This document shows, in pieces, positions 18,533 through 26,782 of a DNA stretch of 64,000 nt (position 1 is the stretch's first letter; the number at the start of each line of letters is the position of its first letter). The DNA comes from Leptobacterium sp964389205. Its GTDB lineage: Bacteria; Bacteroidota; Bacteroidia; Flavobacteriales; Flavobacteriaceae. The translations under genes were made by a program, and so were the position numbers. The DNA lies in assembly GCA_964389205.1 (NCBI GenBank), contig CAYMDH010000013.1, positions 17,099 through 81,098 on the forward strand, in the 5' to 3' direction. The notes under the pieces were generated by a model that worked only from the letters and a program-made list of their open reading frames with translations, made no database searches and was not told the DNA's origin.

Positions 18533-20377
18533 ATGTCGCGAATAATTTTTCCATTACTTATTCTATTATCTACCTTTTACGTTAATGCACAAAACAAAAA
18601 GATTAAATTTGGAGTTCCTAGTTTAGAAGAACTTCAAATGAATACCTATATAAAAGACTCTACCACAAGTGCTGTTGTTTTATATGAATATGGTAATGCA
18701 GCAATAAAATATCTTGATGGAGGCGTTAATTTGTTTATTGAGTATACGACAAGAATAAAAATTTTAAAGAAAGAAGCTTTAGACCGTGCAGATATTGTAG
18801 TTCCACTAAGGAAATCTTCTACTTCTAGAAAAGCTGAAATTATATCAGATATCAAAGCTGTATCAACAACTCTAACATCTAGTGGAGTACAAAAAAAATG
18901 GTTAACAAAAGATGCTATATATAAAGAAGATTCTAATGATAATTATAGGTTAACGAAATTTGCGATACCAAATGTTAAGGTTGGAAGTGTTATTGAATAT
19001 AGATACACAATAATATCTCCTTTTCTATTTAACTTTCATGATTGGGAATTTCAAATTGATATTCCAAAAATTTATAGTGAATATAATACTTCAATTCCTG
19101 CAAATTACCGCTATAATATAAAGCTTATTGGCTCTGAGAAAATGGATACTAATGAAAGCAATTTAAAAAGAAGTTGTTTTATAATTGAGCCTTTAGGTAA
19201 AGCAGATTGTGTATTAGCTACCTATATTATGAAAGATATTCCTCCTTTTATAGAGGAAGATTTTATGCTTTCTGCTAAAAATTTTAAATCTAAAATTAGT
19301 TTTGAGCTTCAACAAGTAGAATATTTTAATGGCAAAAAAGAAAAATATACTAAAACATGGAAAAATGTTGATAACGAATTAAGAGTAGGAGAAAATTTAG
19401 GTAGTCAAGGTAATAAAGGAAGTTATTTTAAAAAAAGAATGCCTCAAAACGTACTTTTATTAAATGATCCTTTAAAAAAAGCTAAAAAAAAAATTTATCA
19501 TTTACAAGAAAAGCTGACATGGAATGAAAAATATAATCTTTTTGGGAAAAAGAGTGTTAAAAAAGTTTATGAAGAAAAATCAGGGAGTTCAACAGAATTA
19601 AATTTAATATTACTGAATCATTTTAAAGCTGCAGGATTAAATGCAAATTTGATGCTATTATCTACACGGCAGAATGGATTACCCACAAAATTATACCCTG
19701 TTCTCTCAGAATTTAATTATTTAATAATAAAATTAGACATAAATAATGTTTCTTATTTAATAGATATAACTGACAAAAGACTACCTTTTGGCCTGCTTCC
19801 ATATAGATGTTTAAATGGATATGGGAGAGTTTTTGATTTTAAAAAAGGAAGTTATTGGTATTCCATAAATGCAGACAAATACAAAACAAAAAGTATTACA
19901 CAAATGTTTATTAAAATTGCAGATGATGCTACTATAAATGGTCGTATCAGAAAGATAAACACAGGGTATTTTGGATTAGATAAGCGAAACGAGATTAACA
20001 AAAAAGGTAAAGAATCATATATAGATAATCTTGAAGATCAATTAAGTAAAACAGTTGATTTTGAAATTACTGATTTTGAGTTTACTAATAGAGATAATTA
20101 TGAAGAGTCAATGATTGAAGTTCTTAGCTTTAAAATTAATGAAGATTCTTCATCTGAAAACATTTTTCTATACCCCTTCATATTTAATAGATTTGGTACA
20201 AATCCTTTTAAATTAGAAAATCGTACTTATCCTGTAAATTTTGGACACCCATTTAGCTATAGCTATCAAATAACTATTGAAATTAATGAAACTATGAAAT
20301 TTATTGATATGTTTGATAATAAAAATATAATAACAGAAAATGGTTTAGCAACATTAAATTTAATTTCAGTTCAATAA
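18533..20377 (+). CDS. DUF3857 (transglutaminase-like) secreted protein, C-terminus cut by an in-frame stop
   Basis: The 614-residue product has a signal peptide (about 1-20, ending NAQ) and the DUF3857 beta-sandwich (ALDRADIVVPLRK, FAIPNVKVGSVIEYRYTI, DWEFQIDIP). A transglutaminase-like region follows, with GSSTELNLILLNHFKAAGLNA and YLIDITDKRLPFGLLPYRCLNG. The usual Cys of the transglutaminase triad is not at the expected G-S-S position, so catalysis is doubtful. After the TAA at 20375-20377 the same frame stays open for 48 more codons to a TAA at 20522-20524. It encodes KSYEELKKLFEELVFIQNK, which resembles the normal C-terminus of this family. The stop thus looks like a CAA- or GAA-type nonsense change. 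Confidence 0.8.
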   Translation: MSRIIFPLLILLSTFYVNAQNKKIKFGVPSLEELQMNTYIKDSTTSAVVLYEYGNAAIKYLDGGVNLFIEYTTRIKILKKEALDRADIVVPLRKSSTSRKAEIISDIKAVSTTLTSSGVQKKWLTKDAIYKEDSNDNYRLTKFAIPNVKVGSVIEYRYTIISPFLFNFHDWEFQIDIPKIYSEYNTSIPANYRYNIKLIGSEKMDTNESNLKRSCFIIEPLGKADCVLATYIMKDIPPFIEEDFMLSAKNFKSKISFELQQVEYFNGKKEKYTKTWKNVDNELRVGENLGSQGNKGSYFKKRMPQNVLLLNDPLKKAKKKIYHLQEKLTWNEKYNLFGKKSVKKVYEEKSGSSTELNLILLNHFKAAGLNANLMLLSTRQNGLPTKLYPVLSEFNYLIIKLDINNVSYLIDITDKRLPFGLLPYRCLNGYGRVFDFKKGSYWYSINADKYKTKSITQMFIKIADDATINGRIRKINTGYFGLDKRNEINKKGKESYIDNLEDQLSKTVDFEITDFEFTNRDNYEESMIEVLSFKINEDSSSENIFLYPFIFNRFGTNPFKLENRTYPVNFGHPFSYSYQITIEINETMKFIDMFDNKNIITENGLATLNLISVQ

Positions 20378-20536
20378 GAAAAAAGATTAAGTTTTAGTTT
20401 AAAATTTGATACCAAAAGCCCTGTATATTCTTCAAAAAGCTATGAGGAATTAAAAAAGCTTTTTGAAGAGTTAGTATTTATTCAAAATAAGACTCCTATT
20501 GCAATTAATAGAAAAGTAAACTAAATTTATAGCCTC

Positions 20537-21367
20537 TTGCATAAAAAAAATTCAAATAAAAGTTGGAAAATTAAGCTTCATGAAGTTATCTATGAAGCAG
20601 ATACTCCTTTGGGAAAGTTATTTGATATTGTTTTATTTATTTTAATCATTGTAAGCATTATTTTAGTAATGCTAGAGAGTGTAGACTCTTTTGACACCAA
20701 ATATCATAACTACCTTATTGTTGTAGAATGGATTGTTACTATTTTTTTTACATTAGAATATATTGCGCGTATTATTTCTCTAAAAAAGCCACAGAAATAT
20801 ATCTTTAGTTTTTACGGAATTATAGATTTTTTAGCAACTATCCCTCTTTATATTTCTTATTTTATTGCAGGATCTCAAGCATTATTAGCATTAAGAGCTT
20901 TTCGATTGTTGCGTGTTTTTAGAATTTTAAAACTAGTTCGTTTCTTAGGAGAGGCCTCTCAATTAAAACAAGCTTTGAAGGCTAGTAGAGCAAAGATTAC
21001 TGTTTTTGTATACACAGTATTAATACTAGCGGTTATCATGGGAACTATAATGTATATGGTAGAAGGAAGTGAAAATGGATTTACTAGCATCCCTAGAAGT
21101 ATTTATTGGACGATTGTAACATTAACTACCGTTGGTTATGGAGATATTGCTCCACAAACTCCTTTAGGACAAGCCATTGCTTCCTTTATTATGATTCTTG
21201 GATATGGGATAATCGCTGTTCCTACTGGAATTGTTACCACAGAATTTGCAAAACAAGGAAGTAAAAAAATCCATACAAATACACAGTCTTGTCCAAGTTG
21301 TGGAACAGAAGGACATCGAGATGATGCAAAACATTGTTTTAAATGTTCAACCTTATTAAATGAATAA
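20537..21367 (+). CDS. voltage-gated K+ channel-like ion transporter with C-terminal zinc ribbon
   Basis: This 276-residue six-helix channel has membrane segments at about 27-47, 58-80, 88-110, 114-136 (S4), 153-173 and 208-235. S4 has positive residues every third position (R120, R123, R126, R129, K132, R135), the voltage-sensor pattern. The selectivity filter is TTVGYGD (197-203), which predicts K+ selectivity. The cytoplasmic tail ends in a four-cysteine ribbon, C252-P-S-C255 and C267-F-K-C270, probably binding zinc. The start is a TTG at 20537, since no ATG occurs before S1; MHKKNSNKSWKIKLHEV is the usual N-terminal style. Its end overlaps miaA by 8 nt, so the two are coupled. Confidence 0.88.
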   Translation: MHKKNSNKSWKIKLHEVIYEADTPLGKLFDIVLFILIIVSIILVMLESVDSFDTKYHNYLIVVEWIVTIFFTLEYIARIISLKKPQKYIFSFYGIIDFLATIPLYISYFIAGSQALLALRAFRLLRVFRILKLVRFLGEASQLKQALKASRAKITVFVYTVLILAVIMGTIMYMVEGSENGFTSIPRSIYWTIVTLTTVGYGDIAPQTPLGQAIASFIMILGYGIIAVPTGIVTTEFAKQGSKKIHTNTQSCPSCGTEGHRDDAKHCFKCSTLLNE

Positions 21368-22265
21368 GTATATTATAAGTGTTGTAGGACCCACTGCTAT
21401 AGGCAAAACTGCTTTAGCTATTAAGATTGCTTCTTTTTTTAAAACCGAAATTCTTTCTGCAGATTCCAGGCAATTCTATAAAGAAATGAATATAGGTACT
21501 GCTGTGCCTTCATCAGAAGAACTTAAAAGCGCTCCTCATCATTTTATACAACATAAAAGTATTTTTGATTCTTATTCTGTTGGTGATTTTGAAAAAGAAG
21601 CTATAAAAAAAATAGAAGAATTATTTTTAAAACACAATATTTTAGTACTTGTTGGTGGTAGTGGTTTATATACTGATGCTGTAATAAAAGGGTTGGATTA
21701 TTTTCCAGATATTGAACCCGGTATAAGAGATAACCTGAATTTAACCCTCAAAAAAAATGGCATAGAGAAACTACAAAAAAAATTAAAAAAATTAGACCTT
21801 GATTATTATACTAAAATAGATGTCAACAATCCTCATAGATTAATTAGGGCATTAGAAATATGTATAGGAACAGGAAAACCATACTCTTCATTTTTAAAAA
21901 AGAAAGAAATCAAAAGAAGTTTTAAAACGATCAAAATTGGACTCACAGCTGATAGGCCTCTTATTTATCAAAGGATTAATAAAAGAGTAGATATCATGAT
22001 GGAAAGCGGCTTAGTAGAAGAAGCGAAAAAGTTATTTGTAAATAGATCTTTAAATGCATTGCAAACTGTTGGTTATAAAGAACTGTTTAATTATTTCGAT
22101 AATACGCTATCACTAGAAGCTGCTATAGAAGAAATCAAAAAAAATACCAGACGCTTTTCAAAACGTCAACTTACTTGGTATAGAAAAGATGAAGAAATTT
22201 TATGGTTTGATTACAAAAACCCATCAGATAAAATCATAGCTAATATTCAAAAAAAAATCCTTTAA
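21360..22265 (+). CDS. miaA: tRNA dimethylallyltransferase MiaA
   Basis: MiaA transfers a dimethylallyl group to N6 of A37 in tRNAs reading UNN codons. The 301-residue protein has the P-loop VVGPTAIGKTALAI (about 8-21), the substrate motif LSADSRQFYKEMNIGTA, VLVGGSGLYTDAVIKGL, NPHRLIRALEI and the C-terminal LQTVGYKELFNYF and KRQLTWYRK. Length and motif order are typical. The ATG lies inside the end of the channel gene (8-nt overlap), and ridA follows after 15 nt, so the three are probably in one transcript. Confidence 0.97.
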   Translation: MNKYIISVVGPTAIGKTALAIKIASFFKTEILSADSRQFYKEMNIGTAVPSSEELKSAPHHFIQHKSIFDSYSVGDFEKEAIKKIEELFLKHNILVLVGGSGLYTDAVIKGLDYFPDIEPGIRDNLNLTLKKNGIEKLQKKLKKLDLDYYTKIDVNNPHRLIRALEICIGTGKPYSSFLKKKEIKRSFKTIKIGLTADRPLIYQRINKRVDIMMESGLVEEAKKLFVNRSLNALQTVGYKELFNYFDNTLSLEAAIEEIKKNTRRFSKRQLTWYRKDEEILWFDYKNPSDKIIANIQKKIL

Positions 22266-22280
22266 ATTGCATCAGTTCTT

Positions 22281-22739
22281 ATGAGTCCAGAAGAAAAATT
22301 ACATGCCTTAAACATTGTTTTACCAGAACCTTATGATCCAATAGGGAATTATGTTCGTTATGTAAAAACTGGAAATCTTGTTTATATAGGAGGTCATGGT
22401 CCTTTTGATAACAAAATTACTGGTAAAGTAGGGAGTGATTTATCATTGGAAGAAGGATATAATGAAGCTAGAAAAACTGCTGTTAATTTAATTGCTACAC
22501 TAAAAGAAGCGATAGGAGGTAATTTTAATAATTTAAAACAAATTGTAAAGGTACATGGAATGGTAAATGCTACTCCTTCTTTTACAAATCACCCTAAGGT
22601 TATTAACGGGTGTTCAGATTTATTAGTAGAAGTTTTTGAAAAAAGAGGTATTCATACTAGAGCAGCCATAGGAATGACTTCTTTACCTGGCAATATTGCT
22701 GTAGAAATTGAAATGATAATAGAAATTAATAATCTATAA
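22281..22739 (+). CDS. RidA family protein (enamine/imine deaminase-like)
   Basis: This 152-residue member of the RidA/YjgF/Rid superfamily trimerises and, in RidA itself, hydrolyses reactive 2-aminoacrylate-type enamines. Motifs include YVRYVKTGNLVYIGGHGPF near the N-terminus, GYNEARKTAVNLIATLKEAIG and KVHGMVNATPSFTNHPKVINGCSDLL. It ends with RAAIGMTSLPGNIAVEIEMI, with the R-x-A-I-G-M-x-x-L-P family signature. The sequence resembles the longer ~150-residue Rid branch rather than the 128-residue RidA, so a different substrate is possible. It lies between miaA and the gluconate genes with short gaps (15 nt each side). Confidence 0.88.
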   Translation: MSPEEKLHALNIVLPEPYDPIGNYVRYVKTGNLVYIGGHGPFDNKITGKVGSDLSLEEGYNEARKTAVNLIATLKEAIGGNFNNLKQIVKVHGMVNATPSFTNHPKVINGCSDLLVEVFEKRGIHTRAAIGMTSLPGNIAVEIEMIIEINNL

Positions 22740-22754
22740 AAAAGCGCAACCGCC

Positions 22755-24653
22755 ATGCAGCTAAACACTAAAAAAAGTATCATTTTTATTACCGGAGTCT
22801 CAGGTTCGGGAAAAAGTACCATTGGTAATTTGCTAGCCAAAGAATTAAACATTCCCTTTTTAGATGGGGATGATTTTCATCCAGCATCTAATATAGAAAA
22901 GATGGCTTCTGGTAAACCCTTAAATGATGATGACCGATATAAATGGTTACTTCGCTTAAATACTGTAGCAAAAGAACAACTAAACAAAAATGGGTGTATT
23001 ATAGCCTGTTCTGCTCTTAAAGAAAAATATCGAACATTATTAAAAGACGATATAGAAGACGTTGTTAAATGGTTTTTTTTGAATGGAACTTTTGATCAGA
23101 TTTTAAATAGGATGAAAGAAAGAAGTGATCATTTTATGCCGCCTAGCTTACTACAATCACAATTTGATACCTTAGAAGTTCCTGAAAATGCCATTAAAAT
23201 AGAAATTAGCAGTACTCCCAAAGAAATTATCAATACTATCAAAAATAGAATGGATATGAATGTATTTGGACTTATAGGTTTGGGTGTAATGGGGAAAAGC
23301 TTATGCAGAAATTTAGCAAGAAATAACTTCGCTATTTCAATGTACAACAGGCATGTTCCAGGGAAAGAAGAAAAAATAGCTTTAGATTTTAAAAATACAT
23401 ATACAGAACTAGATAATTCAATGCCTTTCGATGTTCTAAGTGAATTTGTAGATTCATTAGAACAACCAAGAAAAATTATGCTAATGGTAAATGCGGGAAA
23501 AGCTGTAGATGCTGTGATTGATGATTTACTTCCCTTATTAAGTATAGGAGATATTATTATTGACGGAGGAAACTCTCATTATAATAATACTCAAAAAAGA
23601 TACCATAGGTTAAAAGAAAAAGGCATTCATTTTTTAGGAATAGGTGTATCTGGAGGAGAAGAAGGAGCTTTAAAAGGTCCCTCTATGATGCCCGGAGGTG
23701 ATGCAAAAGCATATGCAATAGTAAAGCCTTATTTGGAAAGTATCGCTGCCAAAGATAAAAATGGGGAACCCTGTTGCCATTATCTTGGTGATGGAGGTGC
23801 GGGGCATTTTATAAAAATGGTTCATAATGGGATTGAATATTCTGAAATGCAACTTTTGGCCGAAACATATTATATGCTCAGAATTGGAATGGGTAAAAAT
23901 CCGGATGAAATAGCAGCTATTTTTGAAAATTGGGCTAAAAGTGATACCAATAGTTATCTTCTCGAGATTACAGCAAAAATAATAAAGAAAAAAGAAGACA
24001 ATACATGGTTGATTGACCTTATACTCGATAAAGCAGGGAATAAAGGTACAGGAAATTGGACCACTGTAGCAGCTGCACAGTTAGGAATTCCTATCACCTT
24101 ATTAACTGAGGCCTTATACAGTAGATATATTTCTTCTTTTAAACAAAAGAGAGTAAAAGCGGCTACCATCTATAATATAGATAAAGAGCAAATTCAACTT
24201 ACTATTGATGAAATTCAAAGCGCCTATCAATTTGCGAGAATTATAAACCACCATCAAGGTATAATGCTTTTAAGAGAGGCTTCAAAAGCATACGAATGGA
24301 ATTTGAATGTGAGTGAAATTTGCAGGGTCTGGACAAATGGATGTATTATTAGATCTGTTTTTATGGAACAACTACACGAAATATTAAAAAGAGATACCGA
24401 TATTCTTTTGCATACTACAATTATAGAAGCTATAAAAAAATCGCATCCTTCACTAACCAAAGTAGCCTCTGAAAATATAAAAAGTAAGCTTAGTACGCCT
24501 TGTTTTAGTGCTGCTATTAATTATTTCAATAATTATATTGAAGGAGATTCTAATGCCAATATAATTCAAGCACAACGAGATTTTTTTGGAGCACACACCT
24601 ATCAACGAAAAAATGATAAAAGCGAGCAATTTTATCACACTAACTGGGATTAA
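22755..24653 (+). CDS. bifunctional gluconokinase - 6-phosphogluconate dehydrogenase fusion (GntK-Gnd)
   Basis: This 632-residue fusion carries two consecutive pathway enzymes. Residues 1-165 are a GntK-type gluconokinase: P-loop GVSGSGKST (14-22), FLDGDDFHPASNIEKMASG (35-53) and ACSALKEKYR (84-93). Residues 168-632 are a decarboxylating 6-phosphogluconate dehydrogenase: Rossmann loop GLIGLGVMG (172-180), signature GVSGGEEGALKGPSMMPGG (297-315), catalytic K354 with H357-N358, E361, and the C-terminal helical region with KGTGNWTTVAAAQLGIP. The frame is continuous with no stop or slip site. Met166 or Met168 at the junction could also start a stand-alone Gnd. A gluconate permease gene follows after 12 nt, which strongly supports a gluconate pathway. 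Confidence 0.95.
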   Translation: MQLNTKKSIIFITGVSGSGKSTIGNLLAKELNIPFLDGDDFHPASNIEKMASGKPLNDDDRYKWLLRLNTVAKEQLNKNGCIIACSALKEKYRTLLKDDIEDVVKWFFLNGTFDQILNRMKERSDHFMPPSLLQSQFDTLEVPENAIKIEISSTPKEIINTIKNRMDMNVFGLIGLGVMGKSLCRNLARNNFAISMYNRHVPGKEEKIALDFKNTYTELDNSMPFDVLSEFVDSLEQPRKIMLMVNAGKAVDAVIDDLLPLLSIGDIIIDGGNSHYNNTQKRYHRLKEKGIHFLGIGVSGGEEGALKGPSMMPGGDAKAYAIVKPYLESIAAKDKNGEPCCHYLGDGGAGHFIKMVHNGIEYSEMQLLAETYYMLRIGMGKNPDEIAAIFENWAKSDTNSYLLEITAKIIKKKEDNTWLIDLILDKAGNKGTGNWTTVAAAQLGIPITLLTEALYSRYISSFKQKRVKAATIYNIDKEQIQLTIDEIQSAYQFARIINHHQGIMLLREASKAYEWNLNVSEICRVWTNGCIIRSVFMEQLHEILKRDTDILLHTTIIEAIKKSHPSLTKVASENIKSKLSTPCFSAAINYFNNYIEGDSNANIIQAQRDFFGAHTYQRKNDKSEQFYHTNWD

Positions 24654-24665
24654 AACTTATTTAAA

Positions 24666-25997
24666 ATGAACTATACGCTATTATTTGCCATTCTTTTTGG
24701 TATTGCAATCTTATTATTTTTAATTCTAAAATTAAAAATCCCTGCTTTTATATCGTTACTTATATCTAGTATTATTACTGGTCTAATAGCAGGTTTAGAT
24801 GCCAATGAAATCATTAAAACCGTGCAAGATGGAATGGGAGGTACTCTTGGGTTTGTGGCTACGGTTGTTGGTCTAGGAGCTATATTTGGAGGTATTTTAG
24901 AACATTCTGGTGGTGCAAATGCTATTGCCAATTATTTAATTAAAAAGCTAGGCACCAAAAGAGCTCCATTGGCTATGACTATTTCTGGATTTGTTGTAGC
25001 AATTCCTGTTTTTTTTGATGTAGCATTCATCATTTTAATTCCTGTTATATATGCTATACAACGAAAAACAAAAAAATCTTTATTACTATATGCAATTCCA
25101 TTATTAGCAGGATTGGCTGCTACACATACATTTATACCTCCTACTCCTGGCCCCATTGCTGTTGCTGATATTATAGGTGCAGATATTGGTTGGGTTATAT
25201 TAATTGGATTTTTAGCTGGTATTCCTACCGTATTATTAAGTGGTCTTATGTTTGGAAAATATATATCTAAAAGAATTCATATTGACGCTCCTAAAGAAAT
25301 ATCAGTTGTCAAAACAGAAAACCTTCCCAATGCAATAAGCATATTTGCAATTATTGCAATACCTATTTTATTAATATTGGCAAATACTTTTGTAACCAGT
25401 GAGATCATTACTATTTCTAATGAAAAAGTAAAAGATGTTATTAAGCTTATTGGGCATCCATTTTCAGCTTTAATTATTGCCAATTTGATAGCTTGGTATG
25501 TATTGGGTATTGGAAGAGGAACAAAAAGTAAAGATTTATTAAAAATTACCACAAAATCTATGGCGCCAGCCGGAACTATTATATTATTAACAGGTGCTGG
25601 GGGTGTTTTTAAACAAGTGTTAATTAATACTGGAGGCGGGAAAATGTTAGCTGAATCTTTATTAAATATTGGGTTTCCTGTTTTATTATTTACTTTTGTA
25701 ACTGCTGCACTTGTAAGAATCATTCAAGGATCTGCAACTGTTGCCATGATAACTGCTGCTGGGCTTGTAGCCCCGCTAATAAATGCTGACATACAAGGTG
25801 CATCTTTGGCTTGTTTAGTTATTGCTATCGCTTCTGGTGCTTCTATTTTTTCACATGTAAACGATAGCGGTTTTTGGTTAGTAGGACAGTATTTAAACTT
25901 ATCTGAAAAACAAACATTTAGATCTTGGTCTTTAATGACTACTATTCTGGCTTTAACAGGTTTTTCTATGGCTATCATTCTAAACTTTTTATTCTAA
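24666..25997 (+). CDS. GntP family gluconate:H+ permease
   Basis: This 443-residue polytopic inner-membrane transporter has about 12 hydrophobic segments. GntP-family features include GLIAGLDANEIIKTVQDGMGG near the N-terminus, GAIFGGILEHSGGA, the loop THTFIPPTPGPIAVADIIGAD, GAGGVFKQVLINTGGG and RIIQGSATVAMITAAGL, and SGASIFSHVNDSGFWLV near the C-terminus. The family imports gluconate or related hexonates by proton symport. Its position 12 nt after the GntK-Gnd fusion supports gluconate as substrate. It ends at a strong bidirectional terminator. Confidence 0.93.
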   Translation: MNYTLLFAILFGIAILLFLILKLKIPAFISLLISSIITGLIAGLDANEIIKTVQDGMGGTLGFVATVVGLGAIFGGILEHSGGANAIANYLIKKLGTKRAPLAMTISGFVVAIPVFFDVAFIILIPVIYAIQRKTKKSLLLYAIPLLAGLAATHTFIPPTPGPIAVADIIGADIGWVILIGFLAGIPTVLLSGLMFGKYISKRIHIDAPKEISVVKTENLPNAISIFAIIAIPILLILANTFVTSEIITISNEKVKDVIKLIGHPFSALIIANLIAWYVLGIGRGTKSKDLLKITTKSMAPAGTIILLTGAGGVFKQVLINTGGGKMLAESLLNIGFPVLLFTFVTAALVRIIQGSATVAMITAAGLVAPLINADIQGASLACLVIAIASGASIFSHVNDSGFWLVGQYLNLSEKQTFRSWSLMTTILALTGFSMAIILNFLF

Positions 25998-26007
25998 ATG
26001 AAGCATA

Positions 26008-26040
26008 AAAAAAGTCTGAATTAAAAAATTCAGACTTTTT
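26008..26040. terminator. bidirectional rho-independent terminator between gntP and the response regulator
   Basis: AAAAAAGTCTGAATT (26008-26022) pairs with AATTCAGACTTTTT (26027-26040) around a 4-nt loop. The stem is flanked by A-run and T-run, so it can end transcription in both directions and insulates the convergent genes. Confidence 0.9.
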
Positions 26041-26063
26041 ACTATTTATTTTATATGATTTTC

Positions 26064-26777
26064 TTATTCAGCTTCGCTTTTTATTACCAATCTAAAGCCT
26101 TCTCCATGTATATTTAAAATTTCTACATCTTCATCTTGCTTTAAGTACTTTCTTAGCTTTGCTATATATACATCCATACTTCTAGATGTAAAGTAATTAT
26201 CGTCTCTCCAAATTTTTGTCAATGCTAGTTCTCTAGGCATTAAATCATTTTCATGAAGTGCTAATAAACGTAGTAACTCATTTTCTTTTGGAGATAGTTT
26301 AATAGATTCATTATCTCCATAAGTAAGAAATCGTAGTTTTGAGTTTAACTTTAATTTCCCTATTTGGAACTCAAATTGTTTGCTATCTGCAACAGAATCT
26401 GATGCTTTACGTTGCATGATTGCTTTAATTTTAAAAAGCAATACTTCAGAATCAAAAGGTTTGTTTAAATAATCATCTGCTCCAGCTTTATACCCTTTTA
26501 AAACATCTTCTTTCATTGTTTTAGCAGTTAAGAATATGATTGGTACTTGCTCATTCTTTTCTCTGATTTCTTTAGCTAAAGTGAAACCATCTTTATAAGG
26601 CATCATAACATCTAAAATACAAAGATCGTAGTTGTCTTTTTTAAACTTCTCAAATCCTTCCATTCCATTCTTAGCCAATACAACATCAAAATCATTCATA
26701 GATAAATAATCCTTCAATACAATACCAAAGTTTGGATCATCTTCTACTAATAATATTTTCTTATTTACTGTTTCCAT
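26064..26777 (-). CDS. OmpR-family response regulator
   Basis: This 237-residue regulator has an N-terminal receiver domain with acidic pocket E12-D13-D14, phosphoacceptor D56 in LCILDVMMPYKDG, switch T84 and K106 (NKPFD). A winged-helix DNA-binding domain at about 135-235 follows (LSPKENELLRLLALHEN, ... SRSMDVYIAKLRKYL, ... NIHGEGFRLV). It lies 5 nt downstream of its sensor kinase on the same strand, so the pair is co-transcribed from a promoter before the kinase gene. It resembles the flavobacterial RprY-type regulators, but the target genes and signal are unknown. A bidirectional terminator follows. Confidence 0.94.
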   Translation of the reverse strand: METVNKKILLVEDDPNFGIVLKDYLSMNDFDVVLAKNGMEGFEKFKKDNYDLCILDVMMPYKDGFTLAKEIREKNEQVPIIFLTAKTMKEDVLKGYKAGADDYLNKPFDSEVLLFKIKAIMQRKASDSVADSKQFEFQIGKLKLNSKLRFLTYGDNESIKLSPKENELLRLLALHENDLMPRELALTKIWRDDNYFTSRSMDVYIAKLRKYLKQDEDVEILNIHGEGFRLVIKSEAE

Positions 26778-26782
26778 ATTTT

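Noticed and set aside
24671..25978. Several open frames antisense to gntP
   Set aside because: They are reverse-complement shadows of a hydrophobic protein gene; none has family-like motifs or a promoter.
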